A DNA stretch of 64,000 bases. Origin: Bacteroidota bacterium (lineage in GTDB: Bacteria; Bacteroidota; Bacteroidia; B-17B0; Aurantibacillaceae). Every line of letters starts with the position of its first letter. The first letter of the stretch is position 1. The notes beneath the pieces are model-generated. The model did no database searches and was not told where the DNA came from. It was given only the letters and a program-made list of their open reading frames with translations. The DNA is taken from the NCBI GenBank assembly GCA_018267825.1, contig JAFDXR010000013.1:140275-204274 (forward strand), read 5' to 3'. Positions 8,625 through 16,963 of the stretch are shown piece by piece. Position numbers and translations under genes: made by a program.

Positions 8625-9869
8625 TTATTCGATCAAACCCTGTTTTTCGCGTTTGTTGTAATCCAGGATGAGCAGGTAATACAGAACGACACCGAATGCA
8701 TATAATAAAGCTGTGATTAAAAAGATGTTTACGAAATCGAATTTCTTTCCGAACATAAAGCTAACCATCAAACCGCTGAAAAACCAGCTTCCGCTCCAGA
8801 TAGCCGACACGAGCGCAGAGGTCATTTCCTGATTTTTGCGACCAACGTATTTCATCAGTAGTTCCGTGGTCATAGGTCCTGCCATATTCATAAGCGGCTG
8901 TCGCAGCAGATAGCATATAATGGCAATATAAAGTGCGATCGCGTATTGGCTATACAGTTCAGTGGTAGCCAGCGCAATCAGCGATACAACCGCCAGCGAC
9001 TGAGTAGCCGGTATGGCTATTTTATAACCTATATTCACCTTGATCCGTGGCACCATCAGGGCTCCCCACACCACCAATACAGCTGCAATAGAACTGATAA
9101 CAGAGAAGCCTCCTTTTTGTATACCATGAACATCTGAAAAGAAGAGGCTGATAAAGGGAATGGTAAGACCCGCTCCTGTTGCAATAATAAGTGTTGGAAT
9201 AAGTCCGCGAATAATAAGAGGCCAGTCCAGAGGCTCGCTGCGTTGCTTCATTCGCACTGAGCGATCTTCTGTCTTTTCCTGGATTTTGACACGGCTCATA
9301 AACCACAGGCCTCCAAAACCCAATACCGAAAAAATAACCAGGATGGTTCTTTCATTGAACAACTGCGGATTTATAAAATCGAGCAACGCAATTAAAACAC
9401 CACTTGCAATCCCTGCGAAACTCCAGGTACTATAACTCAGTGCGATGCCTGCAGTATGGTTTTCTTTCGGGGCATTGCGGAGTATGTAAGGCGAAATAGG
9501 AATCTGCATAAAGGTGAAGGATGCACCCCAGCAGATCAGCGAAGCATAGATCCAGGGCGTCAGGTGAAGCCAGGTAGCAATAACAATGCACAGGGCGAAT
9601 GTGGGAACAAGCACAGCAGAGAGGTAGAAAAAAGGTTTCATTTTTTTGCCACGCAGATAATTACCCAATGGAATAGCCAAAGCAAACACACCGATGAAAC
9701 GGAAAGTGATAAACATAGCGATTTGCTCCTTGGCATAGCCCTCGGCTTTCATATAGAGCGGCAGAATATTCATGAATGTGGCATTTACCATCTGAATAAA
9801 AAACTCAGCGGTAATGACATTCAGTAAAGAACGTTCCAGCTTTCGATAATCATTGAGGAATGTGAACAT
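8625..9869 (-). CDS. MFS transporter
   Basis: A 414-aa integral membrane protein with about 12 hydrophobic segments in two halves joined by a charged cytoplasmic loop near residues 190-215 (VKIQEKTEDRSVRMKQRSE). The loop after TM2 contains GNYLRGKKMK, a loose version of the MFS motif A, and internal Gly/Pro-rich helices fit the major facilitator fold. The substrate cannot be inferred. The gene lies 1 bp after miaA and directly abuts the following secreted-protein gene, so all three are probably on one transcript. An arabinose-efflux or multidrug subfamily label would be a guess. Confidence 0.8.
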   Translation of the reverse strand: MFTFLNDYRKLERSLLNVITAEFFIQMVNATFMNILPLYMKAEGYAKEQIAMFITFRFIGVFALAIPLGNYLRGKKMKPFFYLSAVLVPTFALCIVIATWLHLTPWIYASLICWGASFTFMQIPISPYILRNAPKENHTAGIALSYSTWSFAGIASGVLIALLDFINPQLFNERTILVIFSVLGFGGLWFMSRVKIQEKTEDRSVRMKQRSEPLDWPLIIRGLIPTLIIATGAGLTIPFISLFFSDVHGIQKGGFSVISSIAAVLVVWGALMVPRIKVNIGYKIAIPATQSLAVVSLIALATTELYSQYAIALYIAIICYLLRQPLMNMAGPMTTELLMKYVGRKNQEMTSALVSAIWSGSWFFSGLMVSFMFGKKFDFVNIFLITALLYAFGVVLYYLLILDYNKREKQGLIE

Positions 9870-9870
9870 A

Positions 9871-10779
9871 CTACTGATTCTGTATAATGATATCGATATA
9901 TGCTTTTATTTTGTCGGTATCGCCGGGACCAAAAGTTTCATAATCGCCCTGGTTATTGAACCAGGTGAGTTGGCGTTTTGCATAGCGGCGGGTATTCTGC
10001 TTGATCATGGCAACGGCATCGGTTAAGCTACAGGCCCCATCGAAATATGCAAACAGTTCTTTATAGCCAACCGTATTGAGTGCATTTAGACTACGGTATG
10101 GATAAAGGCTTTCAGCCTCTTTCAGGAGGCCCGCTTCCATCATCAGGTCCACACGCCGGTCGATGCGTTTGTATAAATCCTGACGATCCATATTGACCAG
10201 GATCGGGATAATCTCAAAAGGCCGTTCTTTTTTATGCTGTGTGCGAAATGATGAATAAGGCTTACCGGTATGCAGGCATACTTCCAGGGCTCGCTTAAGG
10301 CGTTGCGGGTTCTGAGTATCGGCATGGGCATAATACACAGGGTCCAGCTGACTGACCTGTTCCTGCAGGTAAATCAATCCCCGGTTTTTGTATTGCTCCT
10401 CGATCATCGTGCGGATGTCAGCAGGGATTTCTTCGAACTCATCCACACCATGACAAACCGCATTGATGTAGAGTCCCGAACCACCAGCCATGAAAACAAC
10501 CTGATGTTCGCGAAACAGATCATCCAATGCATGCACTGCATCTTTTTCAAACTGACCTACGTTGTAAGTATCATGAATACTGAGATGTCCGAGGAAGTCA
10601 TGAGGCACGCCTTCGAGTTCAGCTTCATCAGGGCGGGCTGTGCCAATCTGCATTTCCTTGTAGAACTGTCGTGCATCGGCCGAAATAACACCGGTGCCGT
10701 AGTGTTTTGCCAGTTGTACAGCCAGTGCTGTTTTCCCTACAGCTGTAGGCCCAGCGATTATTACCAGGAAATGTTTCAA
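9871..10779 (-). CDS. miaA: tRNA dimethylallyltransferase MiaA (TTG start)
   Basis: A 302-aa MiaA, which transfers a dimethylallyl group from DMAPP to N6 of A37 in tRNAs that read codons starting with U. Key motifs are visible: P-loop GPTAVGKTAL (residues about 10-19), DARQFYKEMQIGTARP (substrate and catalytic Asp region), GGSGLYI and the C-terminal NTRRYAKRQLTWF. The start is TTG at 10779; the frame upstream has no ATG before a stop at about 10801, and the TTG gives exactly the usual distance to the P-loop. It sits downstream of the PRiA4_ORF3-like gene and 1 bp before the MFS gene, in a mixed operon. Confidence 0.95.
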   Translation of the reverse strand: MKHFLVIIAGPTAVGKTALAVQLAKHYGTGVISADARQFYKEMQIGTARPDEAELEGVPHDFLGHLSIHDTYNVGQFEKDAVHALDDLFREHQVVFMAGGSGLYINAVCHGVDEFEEIPADIRTMIEEQYKNRGLIYLQEQVSQLDPVYYAHADTQNPQRLKRALEVCLHTGKPYSSFRTQHKKERPFEIIPILVNMDRQDLYKRIDRRVDLMMEAGLLKEAESLYPYRSLNALNTVGYKELFAYFDGACSLTDAVAMIKQNTRRYAKRQLTWFNNQGDYETFGPGDTDKIKAYIDIIIQNQ

Positions 10780-10824
10780 AAAAAGTAAAATTGACCGGCA
10801 TTACACCGGGTTAAGCTATTGCAG

Positions 10825-11517
10825 TTAATCTTCATCGCGACCCTCTTCGAAGTCGTCGAAACCCATGTCGTCACTTCCTTCTTCACCGTCTTCTCCCTGC
10901 CCCTCTTCTTCTGATTCTTCGTCTCCCTCTTCTCCTTCGAGGGTTTCCAAATCACCGTCATCAATGCCGTGTTCCTCGGTTTTGATGGTTTTATAAATTT
11001 CTTCGTCTTCTGCTTCGAGGTCGTTAACCATGGCAGCCATAGCCTGATCAGGCGACAGTTCACCTTTGGCAATCTGCGACTGTTTGTATTGTTTCGGCGG
11101 ATTTCCGATAGATCGGACACAAGCCGGGTAAGCGATTTTAGGATCCTCGCCTAATATTTTCATCAGTTCAAGGCAAAAAGTCCATTGTACCTGCGGATCG
11201 AATACATATACAAAACGCTGGCGCGGGTTATCGATGTATTTGGCAATTTTCACGGATGCCATTAATTTTTTAGGCTCACGTTTCTTCCGGATATCTTCTT
11301 CATCGGCAGCAAGATCCTCTTCGCGCAGTGTAATTTCCTGGCCTTTGCGCCAGTAGTCGTCGCTCACAAAAAAAGAAGCAGCGTGTTTTTTATCGAATTT
11401 ATAAGCCTCCTGTATGGCGTTATGAAGCATTTCAAATGTTTGCGAGGATAATATTTCTATTTCCCTGTATATATCCTCATTGTCTTCGAGGTATGTCTTA
11501 AGCCTGTAAACAGCCAT
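10825..11517 (-). CDS. Plasmid pRiA4b ORF-3-like protein with long acidic tail
   Basis: A 230-aa soluble protein. Residues 1 to about 150 match the PRiA4_ORF3/IS1096-TnpR-like fold: an N-terminal MAVYRLKTYLED strand, a helix with QTFEMLHNAIQEAY, then FFVSDDYWR, and a domain with FVYVFDPQVQW and YPACVRSIGNPP. The family name comes from a plasmid, but members are widespread chromosomal genes of unknown biochemical function. From about residue 170 the protein becomes almost purely Glu/Asp/Gly, a disordered acidic tail of about 60 residues. It is separated by 12 bp from the preceding small gene and 45 bp from miaA. Nothing here suggests a mobile element. Confidence 0.75.
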   Translation of the reverse strand: MAVYRLKTYLEDNEDIYREIEILSSQTFEMLHNAIQEAYKFDKKHAASFFVSDDYWRKGQEITLREEDLAADEEDIRKKREPKKLMASVKIAKYIDNPRQRFVYVFDPQVQWTFCLELMKILGEDPKIAYPACVRSIGNPPKQYKQSQIAKGELSPDQAMAAMVNDLEAEDEEIYKTIKTEEHGIDDGDLETLEGEEGDEESEEEGQGEDGEEGSDDMGFDDFEEGRDED

Positions 11518-11529
11518 TCCTATTCAAAT

Positions 11530-11955
11530 TTATGATTTAGTTACAATTGCGTTATTTCCTACAAAGTTAAAATTCCAGCCACTCTCAAAGATACGCGGAA
11601 GGTAACGTTTGTATAATTTGAGGCGGGCATTTCCCTTGATGCTGTTTTTTTCCTCATCGCGATCCACCGCATGAAACTCATAGGTATTCACTTTCGGATG
11701 CTCAGCCATAAAATTTTTGACGATCACCACAATCGTATTCATCACACGGTATACCTCGCCTCTGTTGGTTGTTACATATTCTTCTCCCTCGAACTCATCG
11801 TTTACAACACCAAAAACAATGGTAGAGTGTAAAATATTATCCTGTCGGCGGCCAAAACGAACCTCATACCTCAATCCCGAATAGGTATTGAAGTAATAGA
11901 CACCTGCACTTTTAATCGCGGGATATTCGATTTTAAAAATACCAGCTTCCGACAT
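11530..11955 (-). CDS. Hypothetical cytoplasmic protein, 141 aa
   Basis: A soluble alpha/beta protein without signal or membrane segments. Features: an N-terminal strand YYFNTYSGLRYEVRFGRR, a central helix with RVMNTIVVIVKNFMAEHP and a basic segment ARLKLYKRYLPRIF. The layout (strand pair, VFG...TTN, helix ending in HP, then a Lys/Arg-Leu-Tyr motif) resembles the DUF6934 group, but I hold that weakly. It lies 11 bp downstream of hbd and 12 bp upstream of the PRiA4_ORF3-like gene, so it is probably co-transcribed with both. Function unknown. Confidence 0.6.
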   Translation of the reverse strand: MSEAGIFKIEYPAIKSAGVYYFNTYSGLRYEVRFGRRQDNILHSTIVFGVVNDEFEGEEYVTTNRGEVYRVMNTIVVIVKNFMAEHPKVNTYEFHAVDRDEEKNSIKGNARLKLYKRYLPRIFESGWNFNFVGNNAIVTKS

Positions 11956-11966
11956 ATTGAAATTTA

Positions 11967-12878
11967 TCAGGCTAAAACCGGACTATTGTTTTTTTTAAAA
12001 CGATCGGCCGGTACGAGCTCTTTTGAACCTGTACTGTAATCGTAAAATCCTTTTCCGGATTTAACGCCCAGGTGACCTGCTGTTACCATATTCACCAATA
12101 AAGGACATGGTGCATATTTAGGGTTTCCGAAACCATCCTGTAGTACACGCATGATGTTGAGGCAAACGTCGAGTCCGATAAAATCGGCCAGCTGCAGTGG
12201 TCCCATAGGATGCGCCATACCAAGCTTCATAACGGTATCTATTTCCTCAACGCCGGCCACACCTTCATAAAGTGTAATGATGGCTTCGTTGATCATTGGC
12301 ATCAGAATTTTATTGGCCACAAAGCCCGGGTAATCATTCACTTCTACCGGAACTTTTTTCAGTTTTTTAGATGTCTCCATAATGAGGTTACATACCTCAT
12401 TGCTGGTAGAATAGCCACGAATCACTTCGATAAGCTTCATCACAGGAACCGGGTTCATGAAATGCATCCCGATCACTTTATCAGGGCGCCTGGTTACCGC
12501 GGCAATCTGGGTAATAGAGATAGACGATGTATTTGTTGCCAGAATTGTATTGGCCGGACAAATCTCATCCAGTTGTTTGAAAATGCCGAGTTTCACATTT
12601 ACGTTTTCGCTGGCAGCTTCCACAACGAGGTCTGCATGTTTAGCACCATCAGACAGTTGTGTATACGTAGTAATATTTTTAAGGGTCGCTTCTTTTTCTG
12701 CTTCCGTGAGTGCGCCTTTGGCAATCTGCCTGTCGAGATTTTTCCCGATGGTGGCCATTGCCTTTTCCAGGGCTTTGTCGTTGATGTCGACAAGACTCAC
12801 ATTATATCCAAACTGAGCAAATACGTGTGCAATTCCATTGCCCATAGTACCGCTCCCGATAACCGTAATATTCTTCAT
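11967..12878 (-). CDS. hbd: 3-hydroxybutyryl-CoA / 3-hydroxyacyl-CoA dehydrogenase
   Basis: A 303-aa enzyme that interconverts (S)-3-hydroxyacyl-CoA and 3-oxoacyl-CoA with NAD(H) or NADP(H), in the cytoplasm. The N-terminal Rossmann motif is ITVIGSGTMGNGIAHVFAQ, with an acidic residue at the end of strand 2 (SLVDIN) that favours NAD. The catalytic region contains MHFMNPVPVMKLIEV, the signature with the active-site His, and the C-terminal helical domain carries NEAIITLYEGV and GMAHPMGPLQLADFIGLD. The length is normal for the short single-domain form. It leads the minus-strand group running through miaA to the MFS gene. Role in butyrate-type metabolism versus fatty-acid or amino-acid breakdown cannot be decided here. 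Confidence 0.9.
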   Translation of the reverse strand: MKNITVIGSGTMGNGIAHVFAQFGYNVSLVDINDKALEKAMATIGKNLDRQIAKGALTEAEKEATLKNITTYTQLSDGAKHADLVVEAASENVNVKLGIFKQLDEICPANTILATNTSSISITQIAAVTRRPDKVIGMHFMNPVPVMKLIEVIRGYSTSNEVCNLIMETSKKLKKVPVEVNDYPGFVANKILMPMINEAIITLYEGVAGVEEIDTVMKLGMAHPMGPLQLADFIGLDVCLNIMRVLQDGFGNPKYAPCPLLVNMVTAGHLGVKSGKGFYDYSTGSKELVPADRFKKNNSPVLA

Positions 12879-12884
12879 GATTTA

Positions 12885-12892
12885 CAAAATTA
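12885..12892 (-). promoter_or_regulatory. Bacteroidota -7 element (TAATTTTG) for hbd
   Basis: TAATTTTG on the minus strand fits TAnnTTTG and ends 7 bp before the hbd ATG, predicting a start of transcription within a few bases of the ATG. There is no good TTTG -33 box. Moderate support from position in a divergent intergenic region. Confidence 0.4.
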
Positions 12893-13065
12893 ATAACGTG
12901 TAAAGCTAACTTCTGGGCCTTTAATACGCAAGTATTCAGGCTAAATGTTCATATTTTTTGGCAGTTTTATAACGCTGTATTTCACTTCAATTCTCACGGA
13001 TAACCGTAATCCTATTTTTTTTACCATTTAATCCACAGAGCGGCCTATATTTATGATGTTATGAG

Positions 13066-13073
13066 TAATTTTG
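13066..13073 (+). promoter_or_regulatory. Bacteroidota -7 element (TAATTTTG) for trxB
   Basis: TAATTTTG matches TAnnTTTG and lies 21 bp before the trxB ATG, giving a short leader of roughly 17 nt. Together with the hbd element on the other strand it makes the 216-bp gap a divergent promoter region. The element also argues against the upstream TTG at 13071, which falls inside it, as the start of trxB. Confidence 0.55.
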
Positions 13074-13094
13074 TGTTTCATTTTTAAAAGCCTT

Positions 13095-14042
13095 ATGTCA
13101 TCAAACACACATATCAAATGCCTGATCATTGGTTCAGGTCCTGCCGGATACACGGCTGCTATTTATGCTTCGCGTGCGGATCTTAAACCTGTTGTATATA
13201 CAGGATTAACGCCGGGCGGGCAGCTTACCGAAACAACCGAAGTAGATAATTTTCCGGGATACCCGAAAGGAATCACCGGCCCTGAATTAATGGAAGATCT
13301 GAAGGCACAGGCCGAACGCTTTGGTACCGAAGTACGTTTTGGTATGGCAACAAAAGCCGATCTGAAATCGAATCCGAAACGCATCTGGATCGATGATACA
13401 ACGGAAATTACGGCCGATACAGTGATCGTGTCGACTGGTGCATCTGCCAAATGGCTGGGGCTGGAAAATGAAAACAGGCTTCGCATGAATGCCGGTGGTG
13501 TTTCTGCCTGCGCAGTGTGCGACGGTTTCTTTTTCCGCGGACAGGATGTAGCTATTGTTGGTGCCGGTGATACGGCTGCCGAAGAAGCCACCTATTTATC
13601 GAAACTCTGCAAAAAAGTATACATGATTGTTCGCAAAGGCGAAATGCGCGCGAGCAAAGCCATGCAGTACCGTGTACAAAACACGGCAAACATTGAAATA
13701 TTATGGCACTCCGAAACACAGGATATTCTTGGAAAAGATGGTGTAGAAGGTGTTGTGGTAAAAAACAGCCAAACCGGCGAACTGCGTACTCTGGATGTAA
13801 CCGGGTTCTTTGTAGCTATTGGTCATAAACCGAATACCGATATTTTCAAAGGTCAGCTGGATATGGATGACCAGGGGTATCTATTGGTAACACCGGGCTC
13901 AACCAAAACCAATATCGAAGGGGTATTTGCAGTAGGCGATTGTGCCGATAAAACATACCGCCAGGCTGTAACTGCTGCAGGGAGTGGCTGTATGGGCGCT
14001 CTGGATGCAGAACGCTATCTCGCTGCCAATGGAATTCATTGA
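13095..14042 (+). CDS. trxB: Thioredoxin-disulfide reductase
   Basis: A 315-aa low-molecular-weight thioredoxin reductase that passes electrons from NADPH through FAD and a redox-active Cys pair to thioredoxin. Motifs in order: FAD-binding GSGPAGYTAAIYASRA, GGQLTETTEVDNFPG, the active-site CAVCDG, the NADPH-binding GAGDTAAEEA, and the C-terminal FAD loop GVFAVGDCAD. The ATG at 13095 is used rather than the TTG at 13071, because it gives a conventional N-terminus (MSSNTHIKCLIIGSGPAG) and lies just after the promoter element. It is a single-gene unit. Family identity is clear. Confidence 0.95.
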   Translation: MSSNTHIKCLIIGSGPAGYTAAIYASRADLKPVVYTGLTPGGQLTETTEVDNFPGYPKGITGPELMEDLKAQAERFGTEVRFGMATKADLKSNPKRIWIDDTTEITADTVIVSTGASAKWLGLENENRLRMNAGGVSACAVCDGFFFRGQDVAIVGAGDTAAEEATYLSKLCKKVYMIVRKGEMRASKAMQYRVQNTANIEILWHSETQDILGKDGVEGVVVKNSQTGELRTLDVTGFFVAIGHKPNTDIFKGQLDMDDQGYLLVTPGSTKTNIEGVFAVGDCADKTYRQAVTAAGSGCMGALDAERYLAANGIH

Positions 14043-14107
14043 TGAAGTGTGCATTAAATTTGAGTAAAAGTTTTAGGGATTTAGGAAAGTTTTGTTATTT
14101 AGTAGTT

Positions 14108-14115
14108 TAATTTTG
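14108..14115 (+). promoter_or_regulatory. Bacteroidota -7 element (TAATTTTG)
   Basis: TAATTTTG matches TAnnTTTG and is 19 bp upstream of the ATG at 14134. It supports that ATG as the start of the MORN-variant protein and rules out the upstream in-frame start at 14092, which would precede the promoter element. Confidence 0.5.
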
Positions 14116-14133
14116 AATGATATACGTTTTTGC

Positions 14134-14865
14134 ATGAGGAGCATTGTACTGATAACCACTTTCCTGATTTTAAATATAAGCCTTGCCTGGGCTCAGAAAT
14201 TTTCGGACCAGGTGCCGCAGATCAAACGCTATACTCCTGCCGAAATTATCGATCCTGATTATGGCATTACACGCTACAATAAATTAACGCCCAGTATAGG
14301 CGGCGACTCTGTACGCTATACCAAGGATGGTTACAATGCGCAGGGCTGGCAGGAAGATTTTTATGTAAGCGGAAAATTGCTGCACAAAGGATTTTACCAG
14401 GATGGCCAGATCAAAATCTTCAAAAATTTTTATGAAAACGGCCAGGTTGAACGCAACTTTACCAGCACCGATCTGCGCCACTGCAAACTCGAAATTTATT
14501 ACGATGACGGTAAAGTACGCTCTACCATTATGTATTACGACGGCAGCCCGCAAAACGAATACGATTACTTCCGCAATGGAAATCCGGAATATGTAGAAGA
14601 AAACGATAAAGGCATGGAGTTTCTTTATAAGCGTAATTCCTATTTTGAAAACGGACTACCGGAATCAACCTTTGAGCTTCTTGACAAGAAAACCAAGCGC
14701 TACGCAAAAAAAGAATATTACGAAAACGGACGCGTGAAAGAAGAAGGCGATATGTATTTCAAGAAGGATTTACAGGATTATCAGAAAGAAGGTACCTGGA
14801 CATATTACGACGAAAAAGGAAATGTGATCAAAACCGAAAAGTATCACAACGGTCAGGTAGAGTAA
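14134..14865 (+). CDS. Secreted MORN-variant repeat protein (YwqK-like)
   Basis: A 243-aa protein with a signal peptide (MRSIVLITTFLILNISLAWA before QKF). The mature part carries at least five MORN-variant repeats of the form YYENG.....G, for example GFYQDGQIKIFKNFYENGQV, YYDDGKVRSTI, NSYFENGLPE, EYYENGRVKEEGDMY and TYYDEKGNVIKTEKYHNGQV. Database entries often label this family YwqK toxin-antitoxin antitoxin, but the exported form seen here is common in Bacteroidota and there is no partner toxin gene. The repeats probably form an extended beta sheet on a periplasmic or surface protein; the function is unknown. The 3' end overlaps the convergent aminotransferase gene by 13 bp. Confidence 0.75.
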   Translation: MRSIVLITTFLILNISLAWAQKFSDQVPQIKRYTPAEIIDPDYGITRYNKLTPSIGGDSVRYTKDGYNAQGWQEDFYVSGKLLHKGFYQDGQIKIFKNFYENGQVERNFTSTDLRHCKLEIYYDDGKVRSTIMYYDGSPQNEYDYFRNGNPEYVEENDKGMEFLYKRNSYFENGLPESTFELLDKKTKRYAKKEYYENGRVKEEGDMYFKKDLQDYQKEGTWTYYDEKGNVIKTEKYHNGQVE

Positions 14866-16052
14866 ACCTCATTTATTGCTTCCAGAATAATTTTACAGGA
14901 TTTTTCAATTTCTTCCATCGTAATGGTAAGAGGCGGTGTAACGCGCATTGACCATGCATTGAACAGAAACCAGTCTACGATAAGTCCGCGCCGGATACAG
15001 GCTTCAATCACCTTCATGTTTATCTCCATACTTTCGAAACCAACCGAAAGCATCAGGCCCCTGCCCTGGATTCCTTTTATTTTCGGATGCTGCAATAAAC
15101 CGCGAATGAGTTTCTCTTTGGCTACAACTGTATCCACTATATTTTCGTTGACCAATGTGTTTAAACAAGCCAGAGACGCTGCACAGGACACCGGATGGCC
15201 CCCGAAGGTATTGATATGTCCCAGCACCGGATCGTGCGTAAGGGTATTCAGCAGAGCCTGTGAGCCGATAAAACAACCGATCGGCATACCGCCTCCCATG
15301 CCTTTTGCCAGGCAAAGTATATCGGGCACCACGTGGTAATGTTCAAATGCAAATAAGGAACCGCTACGTCCAAAGCCACTCTGAATCTCATCCAGGATCA
15401 TCAATGTGCCGTGCTTGTGACATGCATAGCGTATGGCCATCATAAACTCCATACCGGCAGGCTCATAGCCTTTTTCGCTGGCAATGGGTTCTACAATCAC
15501 GGCCGCCGTCTTATCTGAAATGGCAGCCTTTACAGCCTCCACCGAATTGTATTCGAGAATGGTTATTCCCGGCAATAAAGGTCTGAATGCCTGTTTAAAT
15601 TCCTCGTTCCCCATCACGCTGAGGGCTCCATGCGTGGAACCATGATAGGCATCTCTGAAACAAATGATCTCTGTACGCCCCGTAGCGCGTTTTGCCAGCT
15701 TCAATGCACCTTCAACAGCCTCTGCTCCTGAATTTACATAATACACTGTATCGAGTGCTTCGGGTAAATGATCGCTTAAAGCCTTTGCCAGCTGCACCTG
15801 CGGACTTTGTATATACTCACCATACACCATCAGGAACATGTACGTGGCGGCCTGCTCCTGCACTGCTTTTACAACAGCTGGATGGCAATGACCGATATTG
15901 CTCACCGAGTTACCGGAAATAAAATCGATGTATGCCCTGCCATCTGCATCATACAGGTGAATACCCTCTGCCCGTGTAATTTCGAGCCCGATGGGGGCCG
16001 GCGAGGTTTGCGCCACATGCTTCAGAAACAATTGCCGGTTGGAGAGATGCAT
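14853..16052 (-). CDS. Class-III PLP-dependent aminotransferase
   Basis: A 399-aa fold-type I aminotransferase of the ornithine/acetylornithine/4-aminobutyrate group. Visible signatures: substrate loop DFISGNSVSNIGHCHPAV, YYVNSGAEAVEGALKLA (phosphate binding), DAYHGSTHGALS, the cofactor-stacking region LMILDEIQSGFGRSG, and the PLP lysine in LCLAKGMGGGMP. The substrate is not certain. Its place as the last gene after nrnA, a DUF6913-like gene and dapA, with gaps of 2, 9 and 14 bp, could point to amino-acid or lysine/diaminopimelate metabolism, but Bacteroidota usually use a class-I/II enzyme (DapL) for that step. It overlaps the convergent MORN-variant gene at its 3' end. Confidence 0.85.
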   Translation of the reverse strand: MHLSNRQLFLKHVAQTSPAPIGLEITRAEGIHLYDADGRAYIDFISGNSVSNIGHCHPAVVKAVQEQAATYMFLMVYGEYIQSPQVQLAKALSDHLPEALDTVYYVNSGAEAVEGALKLAKRATGRTEIICFRDAYHGSTHGALSVMGNEEFKQAFRPLLPGITILEYNSVEAVKAAISDKTAAVIVEPIASEKGYEPAGMEFMMAIRYACHKHGTLMILDEIQSGFGRSGSLFAFEHYHVVPDILCLAKGMGGGMPIGCFIGSQALLNTLTHDPVLGHINTFGGHPVSCAASLACLNTLVNENIVDTVVAKEKLIRGLLQHPKIKGIQGRGLMLSVGFESMEINMKVIEACIRRGLIVDWFLFNAWSMRVTPPLTITMEEIEKSCKIILEAINEVYST

Positions 16053-16066
16053 GGTATAAAGAATTA

Positions 16067-16954
16067 TTATTTAAATGCTTTCACCAGGTCTTTCAGTTTT
16101 GCCTGTACCTTATCGTTTGGTTCTACCAAAGGCAGGCGCACTGTAGGTCCTGTTATTTTGAGCAGGCTCAGCGCATGCTTTACTCCACCCGGGTTTCCAT
16201 CGGCAAACAGCTGGTCTGTAATATCAATGAGGCTGTAGTGGAGTTTTTGCGCCGTTGGCATATCGTATTTCAGGGCCGCTCTTACCATGTTGCTGAATGG
16301 CTTCGGGAAAGCATTGGCTACTACCGAAATCACACCATGCCCGCCGCAGGCAATGATCGGCAATGTAAGATTATCATCACCGCTGATGACCATAAACTCT
16401 TTTGGTTTATACTTGATAATTTTCATGCACTGCTCCAGGTTGCCGCTGGCTTCCTTAACAGCTATGATATTTTTGAAATCTTTAGCCAGACGCACGGTTG
16501 TTTCCCAGCTCATGTTTGATGCTGTGCGGCCCGGTACGTTGTAGAGAATAACCGGTAACGGGCTTGCTTTGGCAACCTCTTTGTAATGCTGGTAGATACC
16601 TTCCTGCGAAGGTTTGTTGTAATACGGCGAAACAGACAATACAGCCGAAAAGGCTTTCAAATCGGTATGCTTGAGGCTATGTACAACTTCGGCAGTATTG
16701 TTTCCGCCAATGCCCAGCACAAGCGGTAAACGGCCTTTATTCACCTTTACCACGTGGTTGATAACGGCCTGCTTTTCGTCTTTGCTCAGGGTTGCACTTT
16801 CGCCGGTAGTTCCAAGAACTACCAGGTATTCTACCCCACCCTTCACGAGGTGCTCTACCAGGTTGGTGAGTGCATCAAAATCGACATGTCCTTTTTTGGT
16901 AAACGGTGTTACAATTGCTACACCGGTACCCATCAGATTTGCAGTTTTAGCCAT
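16067..16954 (-). CDS. dapA: 4-hydroxy-tetrahydrodipicolinate synthase
   Basis: A 295-aa class-I aldolase-type enzyme that condenses pyruvate with aspartate semialdehyde at the first committed step of diaminopimelate/lysine synthesis. Seen in the sequence: GTGVAIVTPF near the N-terminus, the GTTGESATL loop (Thr of the catalytic triad), catalytic Tyr in PVILYNVPGRT, the Schiff-base Lys in IIAVKEASG, and SGDDNLTLP. The length is typical. It sits 9 bp after the DUF6913-like gene and 14 bp before the aminotransferase. The identification as DapA rather than a related lyase (NanA, for example) rests on the GTTGES and YNVPGRT motifs. Confidence 0.95.
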   Translation of the reverse strand: MAKTANLMGTGVAIVTPFTKKGHVDFDALTNLVEHLVKGGVEYLVVLGTTGESATLSKDEKQAVINHVVKVNKGRLPLVLGIGGNNTAEVVHSLKHTDLKAFSAVLSVSPYYNKPSQEGIYQHYKEVAKASPLPVILYNVPGRTASNMSWETTVRLAKDFKNIIAVKEASGNLEQCMKIIKYKPKEFMVISGDDNLTLPIIACGGHGVISVVANAFPKPFSNMVRAALKYDMPTAQKLHYSLIDITDQLFADGNPGGVKHALSLLKITGPTVRLPLVEPNDKVQAKLKDLVKAFK

Positions 16955-16963
16955 AATATTCAG

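Noticed and set aside
10825-11517. Mobile element suggested by the pRiA4b ORF-3/IS1096 family name
   Set aside because: No transposase, terminal inverted repeats or target duplications; the gene sits in a chromosomal operon with hbd and miaA.
13071-13094. TTG start giving an 8-residue longer TrxB
   Set aside because: It falls inside the TAATTTTG promoter element and adds residues absent from the family.
14134-14865. Toxin-antitoxin module around the YwqK-like gene
   Set aside because: The protein is exported and no toxin-like gene is nearby; the label comes only from database naming of MORN-variant proteins.
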